Assembly (NCBI GenBank): GCA_963708855.1
Contig: CAVPUM010000016.1
Coordinates: 5,028-69,027, forward strand
DNA from: CAIWHR01 sp963708855
GTDB lineage: Bacteria; Pseudomonadota; Gammaproteobacteria; Burkholderiales; Casimicrobiaceae
Length of the DNA stretch: 64,000 nt
Direction of reading: 5' to 3'
Notes under the pieces: model-generated
Databases searched by the model: none
Seen by the model: the letters and a program-made list of their open reading frames with translations, nothing else
What the model was told of the DNA's origin: nothing
Part shown: positions 16,061-25,266 of the stretch, piece by piece
How positions within the stretch are numbered: position 1 is the first letter of the stretch
Layout: each line of letters begins with the position of its first letter
Position numbers and translations under genes: made by a program

Positions 16061-17662
16061 ATGAGCAACCCCCAGTACGGCCCCGGCATCGAGATTACCG
16101 GGCGCATCACTCCCGAGTACGCCCAGATCCTGACCCCAGAAGCGGTCGCGCTGGCGGCCAAGCTGCAACGCGCGTTCGGCAGCCGTCGCGCCGACCTGCT
16201 GGCCCGCCGGGCGCGACGCCAGTCCGAGCTCGACGCCGGCGCGCTGCCGGACTTCCTTGCCGAAACCCGCAAAATCCGCGACGGCGACTGGACCTGCGCG
16301 CCGATCCCCGCGGACATCGTCGACCGGCGGGTCGAGATCACCGGGCCGGTCGACCGGAAGATGGTGATCAATGCGCTCAATTCGGGCGCCAACGTGTTCA
16401 TGGCGGACTTCGAGGACGCGAACACGCCGAAGTGGGACAACAACCTGCAGGGCCACCTCAACCTGCGCGACGCGATTCGCCGCCGGATCGACTACACCTC
16501 GCCCGAGGGCAAGGCCTACCGGCTCAACGCGAAGACCGCCGTCCTGTTTGTCCGCCCGCGTGGCTGGCACCTGCCCGAGAAGCACGTGCGAATCGACGGC
16601 CAGCCGATTTCGGGCGGTATCTTCGACTTCGCGCTCTACGTCTTCCACAACGCAAGGGAGCTCATCGCCGGTGGCAGCGGGCCGTATTTCTACCTGCCCA
16701 AGCTCGAAAGCCATCTCGAGGCGCGGCTCTGGAACGACATCTTCGTCATGGCGCAGGACGAGCTCGGCGTGCCGCGCGGCTCGATCCGCGCGACGGTGCT
16801 GATCGAGACGCTGCTCGCGGCGTTCGAGATGGACGAGATCCTCTACGAATTGCGCGAGCACTCGGCGGGTCTCAACTGCGGACGCTGGGACTATATCTTC
16901 TCGTGCATCAAGAAGCTGCGGAACAACCGGGATTTCTGCCTGGCCGATCGCGCGCTCGTCACGATGACGACGCACTTCATGAAGAGCTACGCGCTGTTGC
17001 TGGTGAAGACCTGCCATCGCCGCAACATTCACGCGATGGGCGGGATGGCGGCGCAGATTCCGGTGAAGAACGACGAAGCCGCGAACGCCGAGGCGTTCGC
17101 CAAAGTCAAAGCCGACAAGGAGCGCGAGGCAACGCAGGGCCACGACGGCACCTGGGTCGCGCATCCGGGCCTCGTGCCGGTCGCCAAGGAGGCGTTCGAC
17201 CGCCTGATGCCGGCGCCGAATCAGATTGCGTCCAAGAAACGCGACGACGTGACCGTGACCGCGGCCGACCTCCTGCAATTCGAGCCCGCGACGCCGATCA
17301 CCGAAAAAGGGCTGCGCCTCAACATCAATGTCGCGATCCAGTACGTCGGCGCTTGGCTCGTCGGGCAGGGGGCGGTGCCGATCTACAACCTGATGGAGGA
17401 TGCGGCGACGGCCGAGATCTCGCGCTCGCAGGTCTGGCAGTGGATCCGCTCGCCGAAGGGCAAGCTCGACGACGGGCGCAAGATCACGAAGGAAATGGTG
17501 GCGGCGATGATCCCGGAGGAGCTCGTCAAGATCCGCGAGTTGCTGGGCCCGGCATACGGCGCGGGCAAGTACGGCGATGCCGCGGAAATTTTCGCCGACC
17601 TCGTCAACAACGACACGTTCGTCGAGTTCCTGACGTTGCCGGCGTACGAACGGATCGACTGA
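16061..17662 (+). CDS. aceB: malate synthase A
   Basis: Glyoxylate-shunt enzyme that condenses glyoxylate and acetyl-CoA to malate. 533 residues, the isoform A length. Motifs: FMADFEDANTPKWDNNLQGHLNLRDA, the signature KLESHLEARLWNDIF, ATVLIETLLAAFEMDEILYE with the catalytic and metal residues, and NVAIQYVGAWLVGQGAVPIYNLMEDAATAEISR, ending LPAYERID. ATG 16061 (MSNPQYGPG) fits family N-termini. Isocitrate lyase is not in the window. Links growth on acetate or C2 units with the acyl-CoA pathway at the left end. Confidence 0.97.
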   Translation: MSNPQYGPGIEITGRITPEYAQILTPEAVALAAKLQRAFGSRRADLLARRARRQSELDAGALPDFLAETRKIRDGDWTCAPIPADIVDRRVEITGPVDRKMVINALNSGANVFMADFEDANTPKWDNNLQGHLNLRDAIRRRIDYTSPEGKAYRLNAKTAVLFVRPRGWHLPEKHVRIDGQPISGGIFDFALYVFHNARELIAGGSGPYFYLPKLESHLEARLWNDIFVMAQDELGVPRGSIRATVLIETLLAAFEMDEILYELREHSAGLNCGRWDYIFSCIKKLRNNRDFCLADRALVTMTTHFMKSYALLLVKTCHRRNIHAMGGMAAQIPVKNDEAANAEAFAKVKADKEREATQGHDGTWVAHPGLVPVAKEAFDRLMPAPNQIASKKRDDVTVTAADLLQFEPATPITEKGLRLNINVAIQYVGAWLVGQGAVPIYNLMEDAATAEISRSQVWQWIRSPKGKLDDGRKITKEMVAAMIPEELVKIRELLGPAYGAGKYGDAAEIFADLVNNDTFVEFLTLPAYERID

Positions 17663-17683
17663 AGCGCGCGACGCGCCTGGCCA

Positions 17684-17993
17684 TCACACCAGGCGGTAGG
17701 GCTCCAGCTGCACCGACTCCACTTCGGCGCCGAGCATGGTCACGCTGCCGCCACGGCGACTGACTCCATCGTCGGAGAACTCGAATACGAAGATGCGGCG
17801 CAGGGCAGTGTGCCCCTCGCCGTGTCGGACGAGGCGTGTCTGCAGGCCCCGCACGGTGTCGTCGAGGAACTGCAACCCCTGCTGCCGGCATGCGGCCTTG
17901 GCGACGGCTACCGCGGCTTCGCGCGCACGCAGGGTGTCGAAGACGAGCCAGCCGCGCGAGCGCGGTCGCGGCGATCAGAACGAGCTCCCACAT
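17684..17993 (-). CDS. DUF3301 family protein
   Basis: About 102 residues with an N-terminal hydrophobic segment (MWELVLIAATALA) followed by a WLVFDTLRAREAAVAVAKAA stretch and QFLDDTVRGLQTRL, RRIFVFEFSDDGVSRRGG and GAEVESVQLEPY, the DUF3301 pattern. One frame change near 17950 splits it; it reads as one extra G in CGCGGCTGG. Probably a sequence error in a small membrane-anchored protein. Convergent with aceB. Function unknown. Confidence 0.75.
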
Positions 17994-18244
17994 GGAGCGC
18001 GATCGTACCGCATGCCTTGCGGCAGGGCGACGCGCCGCGCGCATCCACCCGCCCGGTTCGGCGCCGGCAATCCCGGCGCGAACATGACCCGTTTGCATTC
18101 TCATCACCGGGTCGAGCGCAAACCGGATCAGCAACCTAGCTCGGCGGTCGGTGGCGCCGGTCAAGCGTCGACCCGTGCACCATCGGCCCGTACGTCGTCC
18201 CCTTCACCGGGTACCGGACTCTGCGCCCTGCTGCCGGTGCCTTT

Positions 18245-19849
18245 TCAGCCGCCGGCGAGCTGCTTTGCCTGCTGCAACGTGGCGCGCTGAGAATCTGCAT
18301 CGCTGCCCAGTTGCACGACCTGGGCCGCCATCGACCGCGCCTTGGCCTGATCGCCCGCCCCGCGCGCCGCCGTCATGGCGCCGGCCAAGGTCCGGTAGCG
18401 GTTCGGTTCCTTGGTCATCACGGTCTCGTACTCGCGCAGCGCGTCGGCGAATTTGTTCTGGGCCAGCAGCATCTCGGCCAGGAGCTCGCGCGCCGGCACC
18501 AGCGGTCCCGGGACGACGACGTGCTTCTCGGTCGCGTCCTCGCGCAGCGCGGTCGCTCGCAACCCTTCGATGCATTCGGCTGACTTGCCATCCGCACACA
18601 GCGCCAGCGCGCCGACCACCGCAGCCTGGATGTCGATCTGCTCCACCCAATAGGTCAGCTTCAAGTCCTTTGCCGCATCGCGCAGCGCAATGAGCCGCGT
18701 CTGCTGCGCGCGCGCGTTGGCCGCGTTGCCGGCGCGCGCCGCACCGATGCCGCGGGCGTAGGCGTTGACCGCCTCGGCCTGCGGGTATTTCTTCCAGGGA
18801 TAGGCGTCTGCCGCCGGAGTCAGCGGCAGCGTTGCGGCGGCGGCCCAGTCGCCGCGCTCCAGCGCCACGCGCGCCGGCATCGCGGCGTAGGCAAACGCAG
18901 CTGCGAAATTGTCGATCGGCTTCATGCCGAAGGACTGCTGCATGGCCTTCCGCGCCGCCTCGTCCTGCGCCAATTGCAGATGGGCATAGACCATGTAGTC
19001 CGACGCATGATGGCCGTCGAACGTCGCATCGCCGGCGACGCGCGCGGATTCGCGGTTCGCGGCAATCGACTCCTTCCAATAACCGACGCGGGTGAAGATG
19101 TGCGCGGGCATGTGCAGCGCATGCGCCGCGTCCGGCGCGATCGCGGCGTAGGCCTTCGCCGCCGGCAACCCCTGCCTGGCGATCGGCGGATAGTCGTAGC
19201 TGTGGATCAGGTAGTGCGCAGCGCCGGGATGATCCGGATACGCCTTGAACAGCGGCTCCAGGATGCGCGCGGCCTTGAGCTGGTTGGCGTAGGTCTTGTC
19301 CGCGGGATTGAAGTTGGCCGACGTGATCAGGGCGGACAGGATCGCCGCCTCCTTGTCCTCCGGGTTGCGCGCCGCGACCTGCGCCATGGCGGCATCGTAA
19401 GCCAGCATGCGCTGGGCGTGCGGCGTGCTCGCGTGGTCGCGCACGAAGGCGCCCACCGCATCGACGTAGTCGCGCTCGCGCGAGGTCCTTAGCCCCGCGG
19501 CCCTGGCGGCGTCCAGCGCGGCGACGACGTCGTTCAGGTTTTGCGCTGTCAGCCCGGCGGGCCAGACGAAGGGATTGCCGAGCAGCGACATCGCGTGGCC
19601 CCAATGAGCCATGCCGCAGGCCGGATCGGCGGCGGCGATGGACTTGAACGCGGCCACCGCCTGCGGCCAGGCGAACGAGTGGTAGAGCGCCATCGCCGTG
19701 CCGAACTGTTGCTGCGCGGCGGTGCCGCATTCGACCTTGAACTCGACGGTGCCGAGCCGGGCCACGCCGTGGGCGTGAGCGGGTGCGACGGCGAGCGGGG
19801 CAAGGCAGGCAAGAACGGCGGCGAGCGAGCCGAGGCGTGTGACCCGCAT
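18245..19849 (-). CDS. secreted tetratricopeptide-repeat protein
   Basis: 534 residues from the ATG at 19849, with a signal peptide (LGSLAAVLACLAPLAVAPAHA). The body is alpha-helical: FGTAMALYHSFAWPQAVAAF, DPACGMAHWGHAMSLLGNPF, AKAYAAIAPDAAHALHMPAHIFTR, LLAEMLLAQNKFADALREYE and PNRYRTLAGAMTAARGAGDQ are TPR-like helix pairs. The HALHMPAHIFTRVG and HYLIHSYD segments are characteristic of a family of uncharacterised periplasmic TPR proteins. An in-frame ATG at 19870 is a possible alternative. Intact; monocistronic; partner unknown. Confidence 0.85.
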   Translation of the reverse strand: MRVTRLGSLAAVLACLAPLAVAPAHAHGVARLGTVEFKVECGTAAQQQFGTAMALYHSFAWPQAVAAFKSIAAADPACGMAHWGHAMSLLGNPFVWPAGLTAQNLNDVVAALDAARAAGLRTSRERDYVDAVGAFVRDHASTPHAQRMLAYDAAMAQVAARNPEDKEAAILSALITSANFNPADKTYANQLKAARILEPLFKAYPDHPGAAHYLIHSYDYPPIARQGLPAAKAYAAIAPDAAHALHMPAHIFTRVGYWKESIAANRESARVAGDATFDGHHASDYMVYAHLQLAQDEAARKAMQQSFGMKPIDNFAAAFAYAAMPARVALERGDWAAAATLPLTPAADAYPWKKYPQAEAVNAYARGIGAARAGNAANARAQQTRLIALRDAAKDLKLTYWVEQIDIQAAVVGALALCADGKSAECIEGLRATALREDATEKHVVVPGPLVPARELLAEMLLAQNKFADALREYETVMTKEPNRYRTLAGAMTAARGAGDQAKARSMAAQVVQLGSDADSQRATLQQAKQLAGG

Positions 19850-20358
19850 GAATGTCCGCCGTTCAGGCATGCCGCGCTGACGTGGTCGTGCCGTGCGCAG
19901 GCACCGGCGTTGCAGCGAGGTTGCCGACCTCGTCAGTCGGCGCAGATGGAAAGACTGCAAGAGACGGAACATGGGAGATCCCCCGATAGTTGGCCGTGGC
20001 GGCAGGAATGCGCTGCGCTGCAAACGCGGGCCCCGGCGCGGCGCAACGCGCCGATAGGTCGGACTATGGCGCCCAATCCCGCGCTTGTCTGGCGCATGCG
20101 GCACCTTATAGGCGCATCATCCTGGCCGTGCAAGCCCCTGCACGAATGCTCGAGGCGGGACGCGCTTCCGCGAATCGGACCGGTACCCGGTTCGGACCAT
20201 CCGGCGCTCGGCGCTGCCAGCCGGCACGACGTGCGAAGCGGGCGTCGCCGCCACGAACGGACGATCGACCCGCACGACCGAACTCGCGATAATCTCGCTC
20301 GCGTGACGGAATTGCCACGCGGCCGGATCATCCCGAAACGATCAACAGGAGGAGCGCG
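19850..20358. other. divergent intergenic region, TPR gene / SDR gene
   Basis: 509 bp with no supported gene. GATAAT at 20288-20293 is a candidate -10 for the SDR gene, 65 bases before its ATG. On the minus strand an upstream extension of the TPR frame reaches 20104 but has no protein-like character. Confidence 0.5.
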
Positions 20359-21123
20359 ATGGGCAGTCTCGACGGCAAGGTGGCGTGGGTGACCGGGGCG
20401 GGGTCTGGCATGGGGCTGTCCGGCGCCCGGCAACTTGCGGACGCGGGCGCGACGGTCATCATGTCGGGTCGGCGCGCGGAGGTGCTGGAGCGCGAAGCGG
20501 ATGCCATCCGCAAAGCGGGAGGGAAGGCCGAAGTCGAGGCGCTCGACGTGAGCGACGCGATGTCGGTGCAGCGCGTGGTGCAGTCGATCCTCGCCCGTCA
20601 GGGCAAAGTGGACATCCTGGTCAACAGCGCTGGCCTGAACAACCCGCAGCGTTTCTGGCGCGATCAAACCGTCGCGAGCTGGGACCAGGTCATCCGCGTC
20701 AACCTCGACGGCACGTTCTACTGCACGCAGGCGGTGCTGCCGTCCATGCGCGGGCGCAAGGACGGTCTGGTGATCAACATCTCCTCGTGGGCCGGCAGGT
20801 ACACGCTGGCGATGGCGGGCGCGGCCTACAACGCGAGCAAGCACGCGGTTGTCGCGCTGACCGAAACCATCAACATGGAGGAATGCGTCAACGGCATCCG
20901 CGCGTGCGCCATCTGTCCGGCCGAGGTGGCGACGCCGATACTGGACCGGCGTCCGGTGCCGCCATCGCCCGAGGAGCGGGCCAGGATGCTCCAGGCCGAC
21001 GACCTCGGGAAGACGATCCGGTGGGTGGCCGAGCAGCCGGCACACGTCTGCATCAATGAGATCACGATGAGTCCGACCTGGAACCGCATGTATGTCGGTG
21101 GCGCGGATCTCAAGCGGCCGTAG
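20359..21123 (+). CDS. short-chain dehydrogenase/reductase (classical SDR)
   Basis: 254 residues. NAD(P)-binding motif TGAGSGMG (residues 12-19), NSAG, catalytic Ser in INISSWAGRYT and Y-x3-K as YNASK. After GRR the sequence lacks an obvious NADP-specific arginine pair, so the cofactor is unclear. The C-terminal part (SPTWNRMYVGGADLKRP) resembles FabG-like oxidoreductases of unknown substrate. GGAGGAGCG precedes the ATG, a strong ribosome site. Single gene on the plus strand. Confidence 0.9.
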   Translation: MGSLDGKVAWVTGAGSGMGLSGARQLADAGATVIMSGRRAEVLEREADAIRKAGGKAEVEALDVSDAMSVQRVVQSILARQGKVDILVNSAGLNNPQRFWRDQTVASWDQVIRVNLDGTFYCTQAVLPSMRGRKDGLVINISSWAGRYTLAMAGAAYNASKHAVVALTETINMEECVNGIRACAICPAEVATPILDRRPVPPSPEERARMLQADDLGKTIRWVAEQPAHVCINEITMSPTWNRMYVGGADLKRP

Positions 21124-21169
21124 CGCAATGGGGTTCGGCGACCGTCGGGGTGCAGCGCACCGGTCGTGC

Positions 21170-21748
21170 TCAGTGCCCACCTTCGACCAGAAGCCCGGCA
21201 GCGGCGAGCGCGGTGGCGAGATCCCGTTCGATGCGCGCCGCGTCGGCTTGCGCGATATGCTGCAGATGCAGCACCGGGCCGATCAGCAGTTCCTGGCCGC
21301 GCTTCAAGACGCTGCCCGCCGCGCGTATGCCTGCCCGGTGCTGGTCGAAGCGCTGCGCGGGCGCGTAAGCGGTCATGCCCACGTAGATGCCCTGCAGGTG
21401 AGGGTCCCGGTCGCTGAAGTCGAGTCGTACGAGATAGATGTTGCGCCGTCCCCGGTTCGCCGCCGCAAATCCTGCCGCGACCTCGTAGACGAGCGGCAGC
21501 CACGATACGTAATTCATCGGCAACCATTCGGGAATCGACGTCGCCGCCCGCTGCCACAACTGCGCAAGCGCCGTTTCGATGTAGCTGGGAAAGGCATTGC
21601 GCATCCACCACTCATGGATGCAGTGCGCGCCCGCCGCGCCATCTCCGGCTGCGAGCGCCCCGCGGAACCGCGCCTGCAGCTCGAACTCAGGGACGGCCCG
21701 GAAGGGACGCGCTCCAGGCCGCGCTTTTGCGAGCGACGGGGTCACCAC
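21170..21748 (-). CDS. uncharacterised protein with a GIY-YIG-like C-terminal half
   Basis: 192 residues. The C-terminal half has NIYLVRLDFSD, then GIYVGMTAYAPAQRFDQHRAG and a terminal ARIERDLATALAAAGLLVEGG. The order Y-L-V ... Y-V-G-M-T ... R-F-x-Q-H resembles a GIY-YIG nuclease core, although the catalytic Arg/Glu positions cannot be checked by eye. The N-terminal half has Trp-rich helices (IHEWWMRNAF, LAQLWQRAATSIPEWL). It follows the ABC permease gene by 85 bases on the same strand. Confidence 0.6.
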   Translation of the reverse strand: MVTPSLAKARPGARPFRAVPEFELQARFRGALAAGDGAAGAHCIHEWWMRNAFPSYIETALAQLWQRAATSIPEWLPMNYVSWLPLVYEVAAGFAAANRGRRNIYLVRLDFSDRDPHLQGIYVGMTAYAPAQRFDQHRAGIRAAGSVLKRGQELLIGPVLHLQHIAQADAARIERDLATALAAAGLLVEGGH

Positions 21749-21833
21749 CGCTCGCGCTCGCAGACCTGGGCGCCCTGTGCCTTGCCCCAGCCGATGTCTT
21801 TGCTTTCGATGCCGGGGAGCGAGTGCGCAGTAC

Positions 21834-22565
21834 TCAGCACAGAGCAGGCCGCCGGCTCGTCCTGGGTGTCAGATGGGCCAGGAAATGACGCTCCAGCAGC
21901 TTGAAAACACCGATCAGGCAGAACGTGCAGCAAAGGTAGATCGCCGCGGCAAAGAGATAGGCTTCGAACGGCAGATAGAAATCGGAATAGATCCGGCTTG
22001 CCGCGGCCGTGAGGTCCAGCATCGCAGGCACCGCGCTGGCGAGGCTGGTGCTGTGCAGCATCATCACCACCTCGTTGCTGTAGGCCGGCAGCGTGCGCCG
22101 CATGGCACTGGGCAGCACGATATGCAGCATCGCCTGGAAACGGCTCATGCCGAAGGCCTGCGCCGATTCGATTTCGCCTGCGTTGGTTTCGCGGATGGCG
22201 CCGGCCAGCATTTCGGCGGTGTATCCGGCGGTGTTCAGACTGAATGCCAGCAGGGCGCAGAAGAATGCGTCCTTGAAGTAGATCCATGGCCAGACCGTGT
22301 CCCATCGTGTCTGGATCCACTCCAGTTGGGCCAGGCCGTAGTAGATCATGTACACCTGTATCAGCAACGGCGTGCCGCGGATGACGAAGGTGTAGGCGCC
22401 GACCATGCGTTGCATCACCTTGCTCTGCCCGGTGAGCACCAGCGCGAAGACGAGTGCCAGCACACCGCCGACGGCAAGAGACGAGAGCAGCAGGCCGAGG
22501 GTTGTCAGCAGGCCCTCCCCGTACAGGGCGAGGCTCTCCTCGCGGAGGATCACTTCCCAGTTCAC
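21834..22565 (-). CDS. polar amino acid ABC transporter permease (HisM-like)
   Basis: Inner-membrane permease, 243 residues, about five helices. The family pattern is clear: GLLTTLGLLLSSLAVGGVLA, VIRGTPLLIQVYMIYYGL, NTAGYTAEMLAGAIRETNAGEIESAQAFGM (EAA loop that contacts the ATPase) and LPAYSNEVVMMLHSTSLAS. Starts within the end of the upstream permease gene (4-bp overlap), so the two are translated together as a heterodimer. No ATP-binding subunit gene follows. Confidence 0.93.
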   Translation of the reverse strand: MNWEVILREESLALYGEGLLTTLGLLLSSLAVGGVLALVFALVLTGQSKVMQRMVGAYTFVIRGTPLLIQVYMIYYGLAQLEWIQTRWDTVWPWIYFKDAFFCALLAFSLNTAGYTAEMLAGAIRETNAGEIESAQAFGMSRFQAMLHIVLPSAMRRTLPAYSNEVVMMLHSTSLASAVPAMLDLTAAASRIYSDFYLPFEAYLFAAAIYLCCTFCLIGVFKLLERHFLAHLTPRTSRRPALC

Positions 22566-23248
22566 AGCTCGGGGCGCTTCGAGCCAAGGCTGTAGCGGCC
22601 ATGCAGCTTGCGCAGCACCGTCAGCGAGACCCAGGTGTAGATCAGGAACAGCGAGCCGGTGAACAGGAAGAACGCGAACGGTGAGCGTGTCGCCGCGCTG
22701 GCCTGCTTGGCCAGGTAGGTCATTTCCTGCAGACCGATCAGGCTCACCAGAGCGGTCGCCTTGATCAGCACCAGCCAGTTGTTGGTAAAGCCGGGCAACG
22801 CATGGCGCACCATCTGCGGCGCCGTGACGCGCAGGAACGTCTGCACCCGGCCCATGCCGAATGCCGCGGCAGCCTCGAATTGCCCGCGCGGAATGGACAG
22901 GATCGCGCCGCGGAATGTTTCCGTCATGTAGGCGCCATAGATGAATCCCAGGGTCAGCACGCCGGCAGTGAACGGATCGATGTCCAGCGTGGCGCCGGTG
23001 CCGGAGAGCTCCAGCAGGTGGTTGATGCCGATGCTGCCGCCGTAGAACACCAGCAGCATCAGCACCAGTTCGGGAATGCCGCGAATGATGGTGGTGTAGC
23101 CCGTCGCGAAGGCCACCAGCGCCCGGTTCCCGGAGAGCTTGGCTCCCGCACCAAGCAATCCCAGCAGCACCGACACCAGGAGTGCCGCCAGGGAGACCCC
23201 TACGGTGAGCAACGCACCGTACAGGATGGACGAGTAATAGGCGGCCAA
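22562..23248 (-). CDS. polar amino acid ABC transporter permease (HisQ-like)
   Basis: 228 residues. Contains YGALLTVGVSLAALLVSVLLG, IIRGIPELVLMLLVFYGG, YGAYMTETFRGAILSIPRGQFEAAAAFGM (EAA loop) and LPGFTNNWLVLIKATALVSLIGLQEM, the HisQ/ArtQ pattern. It lies 20 bases after the binding protein gene and overlaps the second permease by 4 bases. Together they would import a basic amino acid such as arginine, lysine, ornithine or histidine. Confidence 0.93.
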   Translation of the reverse strand: MAAYYSSILYGALLTVGVSLAALLVSVLLGLLGAGAKLSGNRALVAFATGYTTIIRGIPELVLMLLVFYGGSIGINHLLELSGTGATLDIDPFTAGVLTLGFIYGAYMTETFRGAILSIPRGQFEAAAAFGMGRVQTFLRVTAPQMVRHALPGFTNNWLVLIKATALVSLIGLQEMTYLAKQASAATRSPFAFFLFTGSLFLIYTWVSLTVLRKLHGRYSLGSKRPEL

Positions 23249-23268
23249 GCTCGAATTACGTCAGTCGG

Positions 23269-24036
23269 TCACTTGCCGTAGACGTCGATCTTGAAATACT
23301 TGTCGTTGATCTTCTTGTACGTGCCGTTGGCGCGGATGGACTTGATGGCGCCATTGAGCTCGGCCTTCAGGGCGGTCTCGCCCTTGCGGAGCGCGAACCC
23401 GGCGCCGGTGCCGAAGTACTTGGGGATGTACAACTCGGGTCCGACCACCCCGTAGTCCTTGCCTTCGGGCTTGCTCAGGAAGCCGCCGGTCACTTCGATC
23501 ACGTCGGCCACGGTCCCGTCGAGGCGGCCAGACTTGATGTCCAGGTAGACCTGGTCCTGCGCTTCGTAGGGAGTGACGACCACGCCGACCTTCTTGAGTT
23601 CGCCGTTGGCGTATTTCTCCTGCGTGCTGCCCTTGAGGACGCCGAGTTTCTTGCCTTTGAGCGAGGCGGGATCCGTGAACTTGATGTCGTTCCTGACCAC
23701 GATCTTGCTGGGCGTGTTGTAGTACTTGTCGGTGAAGTCCACCACCTTGAGGCGGTCTTCCGTGATCGACATGGAGCTGATGATAACGTCGTATTTCTTG
23801 GCCTGCAGGCCCGGAATCATGCTGTCCCAGACCTGCTCGACAAACACGCACTTGCGCTTGATGTGCTCGCACACGGCGTTGGCGATGTCCACGTCGAAGC
23901 CGGTTGGCTTGCCGTCCGCGGTCTTGAAGGTGAAGGGTTCGTAGGTCGGGTCGATCGCGACCCTTAAGTCCTTGCCCTGGCCCGAAGCGGTAGTGGCCAG
24001 CACGCCGAGCGCAAGCGCCAACATCAGTTTTTTCAT
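23269..24036 (-). CDS. periplasmic amino acid-binding protein (HisJ/ArtJ-like)
   Basis: 255 residues with a signal peptide (KKLMLALALGVLATTASGQ). SBP_bac_3 fold: LRVAIDPTYEPFTFKTADGKPTGFDVD, then CEHIKRKCVF with the Cys pair typical of lysine/arginine/ornithine binders, DVIISSMSITEDRLKVVDFTDKYY (ligand-binding Ser/Arg) and GKKLGVLKGSTQEKYANGEL. Heads the operon binding protein - permease - permease. The substrate class is inferred from family likeness. Confidence 0.93.
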   Translation of the reverse strand: MKKLMLALALGVLATTASGQGKDLRVAIDPTYEPFTFKTADGKPTGFDVDIANAVCEHIKRKCVFVEQVWDSMIPGLQAKKYDVIISSMSITEDRLKVVDFTDKYYNTPSKIVVRNDIKFTDPASLKGKKLGVLKGSTQEKYANGELKKVGVVVTPYEAQDQVYLDIKSGRLDGTVADVIEVTGGFLSKPEGKDYGVVGPELYIPKYFGTGAGFALRKGETALKAELNGAIKSIRANGTYKKINDKYFKIDVYGK

Positions 24037-24407
24037 GGTGGGTCCTGAAGTGTGGCCGGGCCGGTGCCTGACCATGGTTGAAGGAGAGGCGTGATTGTAA
24101 CGCCACGTTTCGCCCTGCAAGCCTGGCGTCCGAGTATTGGGGGTTTGGTCGTGGCCGTCAACGGTCGGTGCTTGGCGGCAACCGGGGCCCGCGATCGAAC
24201 CATCCCCGCTGTTGCCTCCGGCACTGCCTTGCTCCGCGCACGGGCAAGGCGTAGATTGCCTTCGATAGGGGACTCTGCCTCGCGCGCAAGTGCGGTACCG
24301 CGGTACGCGATTGTGGCGAGCACGCCGCCGCGCTGTGCCTGCCGCCGGGAGACAGCATCGCGCGAACCGCAATGCGACGCGCAATCCGTTCGGGCAAGAA
24401 GAAAACC
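24037..24407. other. divergent intergenic region, ABC operon / rhomboid gene
   Basis: 371 bp without a gene. On the minus strand TTGCAG (24120-24115) and TACAAT (24099-24094) form a possible promoter with a short 15-base spacer. The -10 sits in an inverted repeat GGCGT (24088-24092) / ACGCC (24100-24104) that could bind a regulator. I see no clear plus-strand promoter. Confidence 0.45.
24094..24120 (-). promoter_or_regulatory. candidate promoter/operator of the amino acid ABC operon
   Basis: TTGCAG - 15 bases - TACAAT on the minus strand, 58 bases before the binding-protein ATG. The -10 lies in the loop of GGCGT-N7-ACGCC, a possible operator. The spacer is shorter than ideal. Confidence 0.4.
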
Positions 24408-25148
24408 ATGTTTCCCCTGAGCGACGACAATCCGCATTTCCTCGCCCCGATCACAACCTGTGTGCTCATCACGCTGAACGTGCTGGCGTGGATCTTCGTC
24501 CAGCGGCTCGGCAGCGAATCGGGCCTGGGAGCGTCGATCTGCGCTTTGGGGCTCGTTCCGGGCGAGCTGCTGCGCACCCTGGCGCCGGGGACCCGTCTGG
24601 AGATGGGACCGGGCATCTTCTGCATGCTTTCCGCTTCCCCCAACTGGTTCACCCCGGTCACGCACATGTTCCTGCACGGCGGGTGGCTGCACCTCATCGG
24701 CAACATGTGGTTCCTGTGGATCTTCGGCGGCAACGTCGAGGACTCGATGGGTCATGGACGTTTCGTCGCGTTCTACCTGCTCTGCGGACTGGCGGCGGCG
24801 GCGGCGCAGATCTATGTCAACCCGCGATCCGGAATCCCGATGGTGGGCGCCTCGGGCGCGATCGGCGGGGTGATGGGTGCCTACATACTGCTCTACCCGT
24901 GGGTGCAGGTGAACATGCTTCTGTTTCTCGGGTTCTTCTGGAAAACCTTCTCCATTTCCGCTGTCTGGATGCTCGGCTACTGGTTCGTGGTGCAGCTCAT
25001 TGGCGGTGTCGGTGCGATCGGCGCGCACGGCGGCGGTGTCGCGTTCTGGGCGCATGTCGGCGGCTTCGTGGCCGGCGCGTTGCTCGTGCTCCTCTTCCGC
25101 GATCCCGTGCTGGTCGCCCAGCACCCGAAATACGGCTGGTCCCGGTAG
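24408..25148 (+). CDS. rhomboid-family intramembrane serine protease
   Basis: 246 residues, about six helices. The L1 loop and TM2 have FTPVTHMFLHGGWLHLIGNMWFLWIFG, the nucleophile is Ser149 in GASGAIGG, and the partner His216 lies in the last helix (FWAHVGGFVAGALL). All catalytic features are present, so it should be active. ATG 24408 (MFPLSDDN) is preferred to one 36 bases earlier: the former matches related bacterial rhomboids. Substrates unknown; the adjacent genes give no clue. Confidence 0.93.
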   Translation: MFPLSDDNPHFLAPITTCVLITLNVLAWIFVQRLGSESGLGASICALGLVPGELLRTLAPGTRLEMGPGIFCMLSASPNWFTPVTHMFLHGGWLHLIGNMWFLWIFGGNVEDSMGHGRFVAFYLLCGLAAAAAQIYVNPRSGIPMVGASGAIGGVMGAYILLYPWVQVNMLLFLGFFWKTFSISAVWMLGYWFVVQLIGGVGAIGAHGGGVAFWAHVGGFVAGALLVLLFRDPVLVAQHPKYGWSR

Positions 25149-25266
25149 AGGCGCGCCGTATTCAGTCCGCAGGACGTTTGTGGGAGGCCGCAGACCAAGC
25201 GACGAAGCGATTGCGTTCATCGTCATGCCGGTCGCTGCGGCGGCGATCTGCAGGAAGGGGGTGACC

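Noticed and set aside
20385..21059. Long alternative frames inside the SDR and other plus-strand genes
   Set aside because: They are Arg/Gly/Ala-rich shadows of the real frames, a common effect at this GC content.
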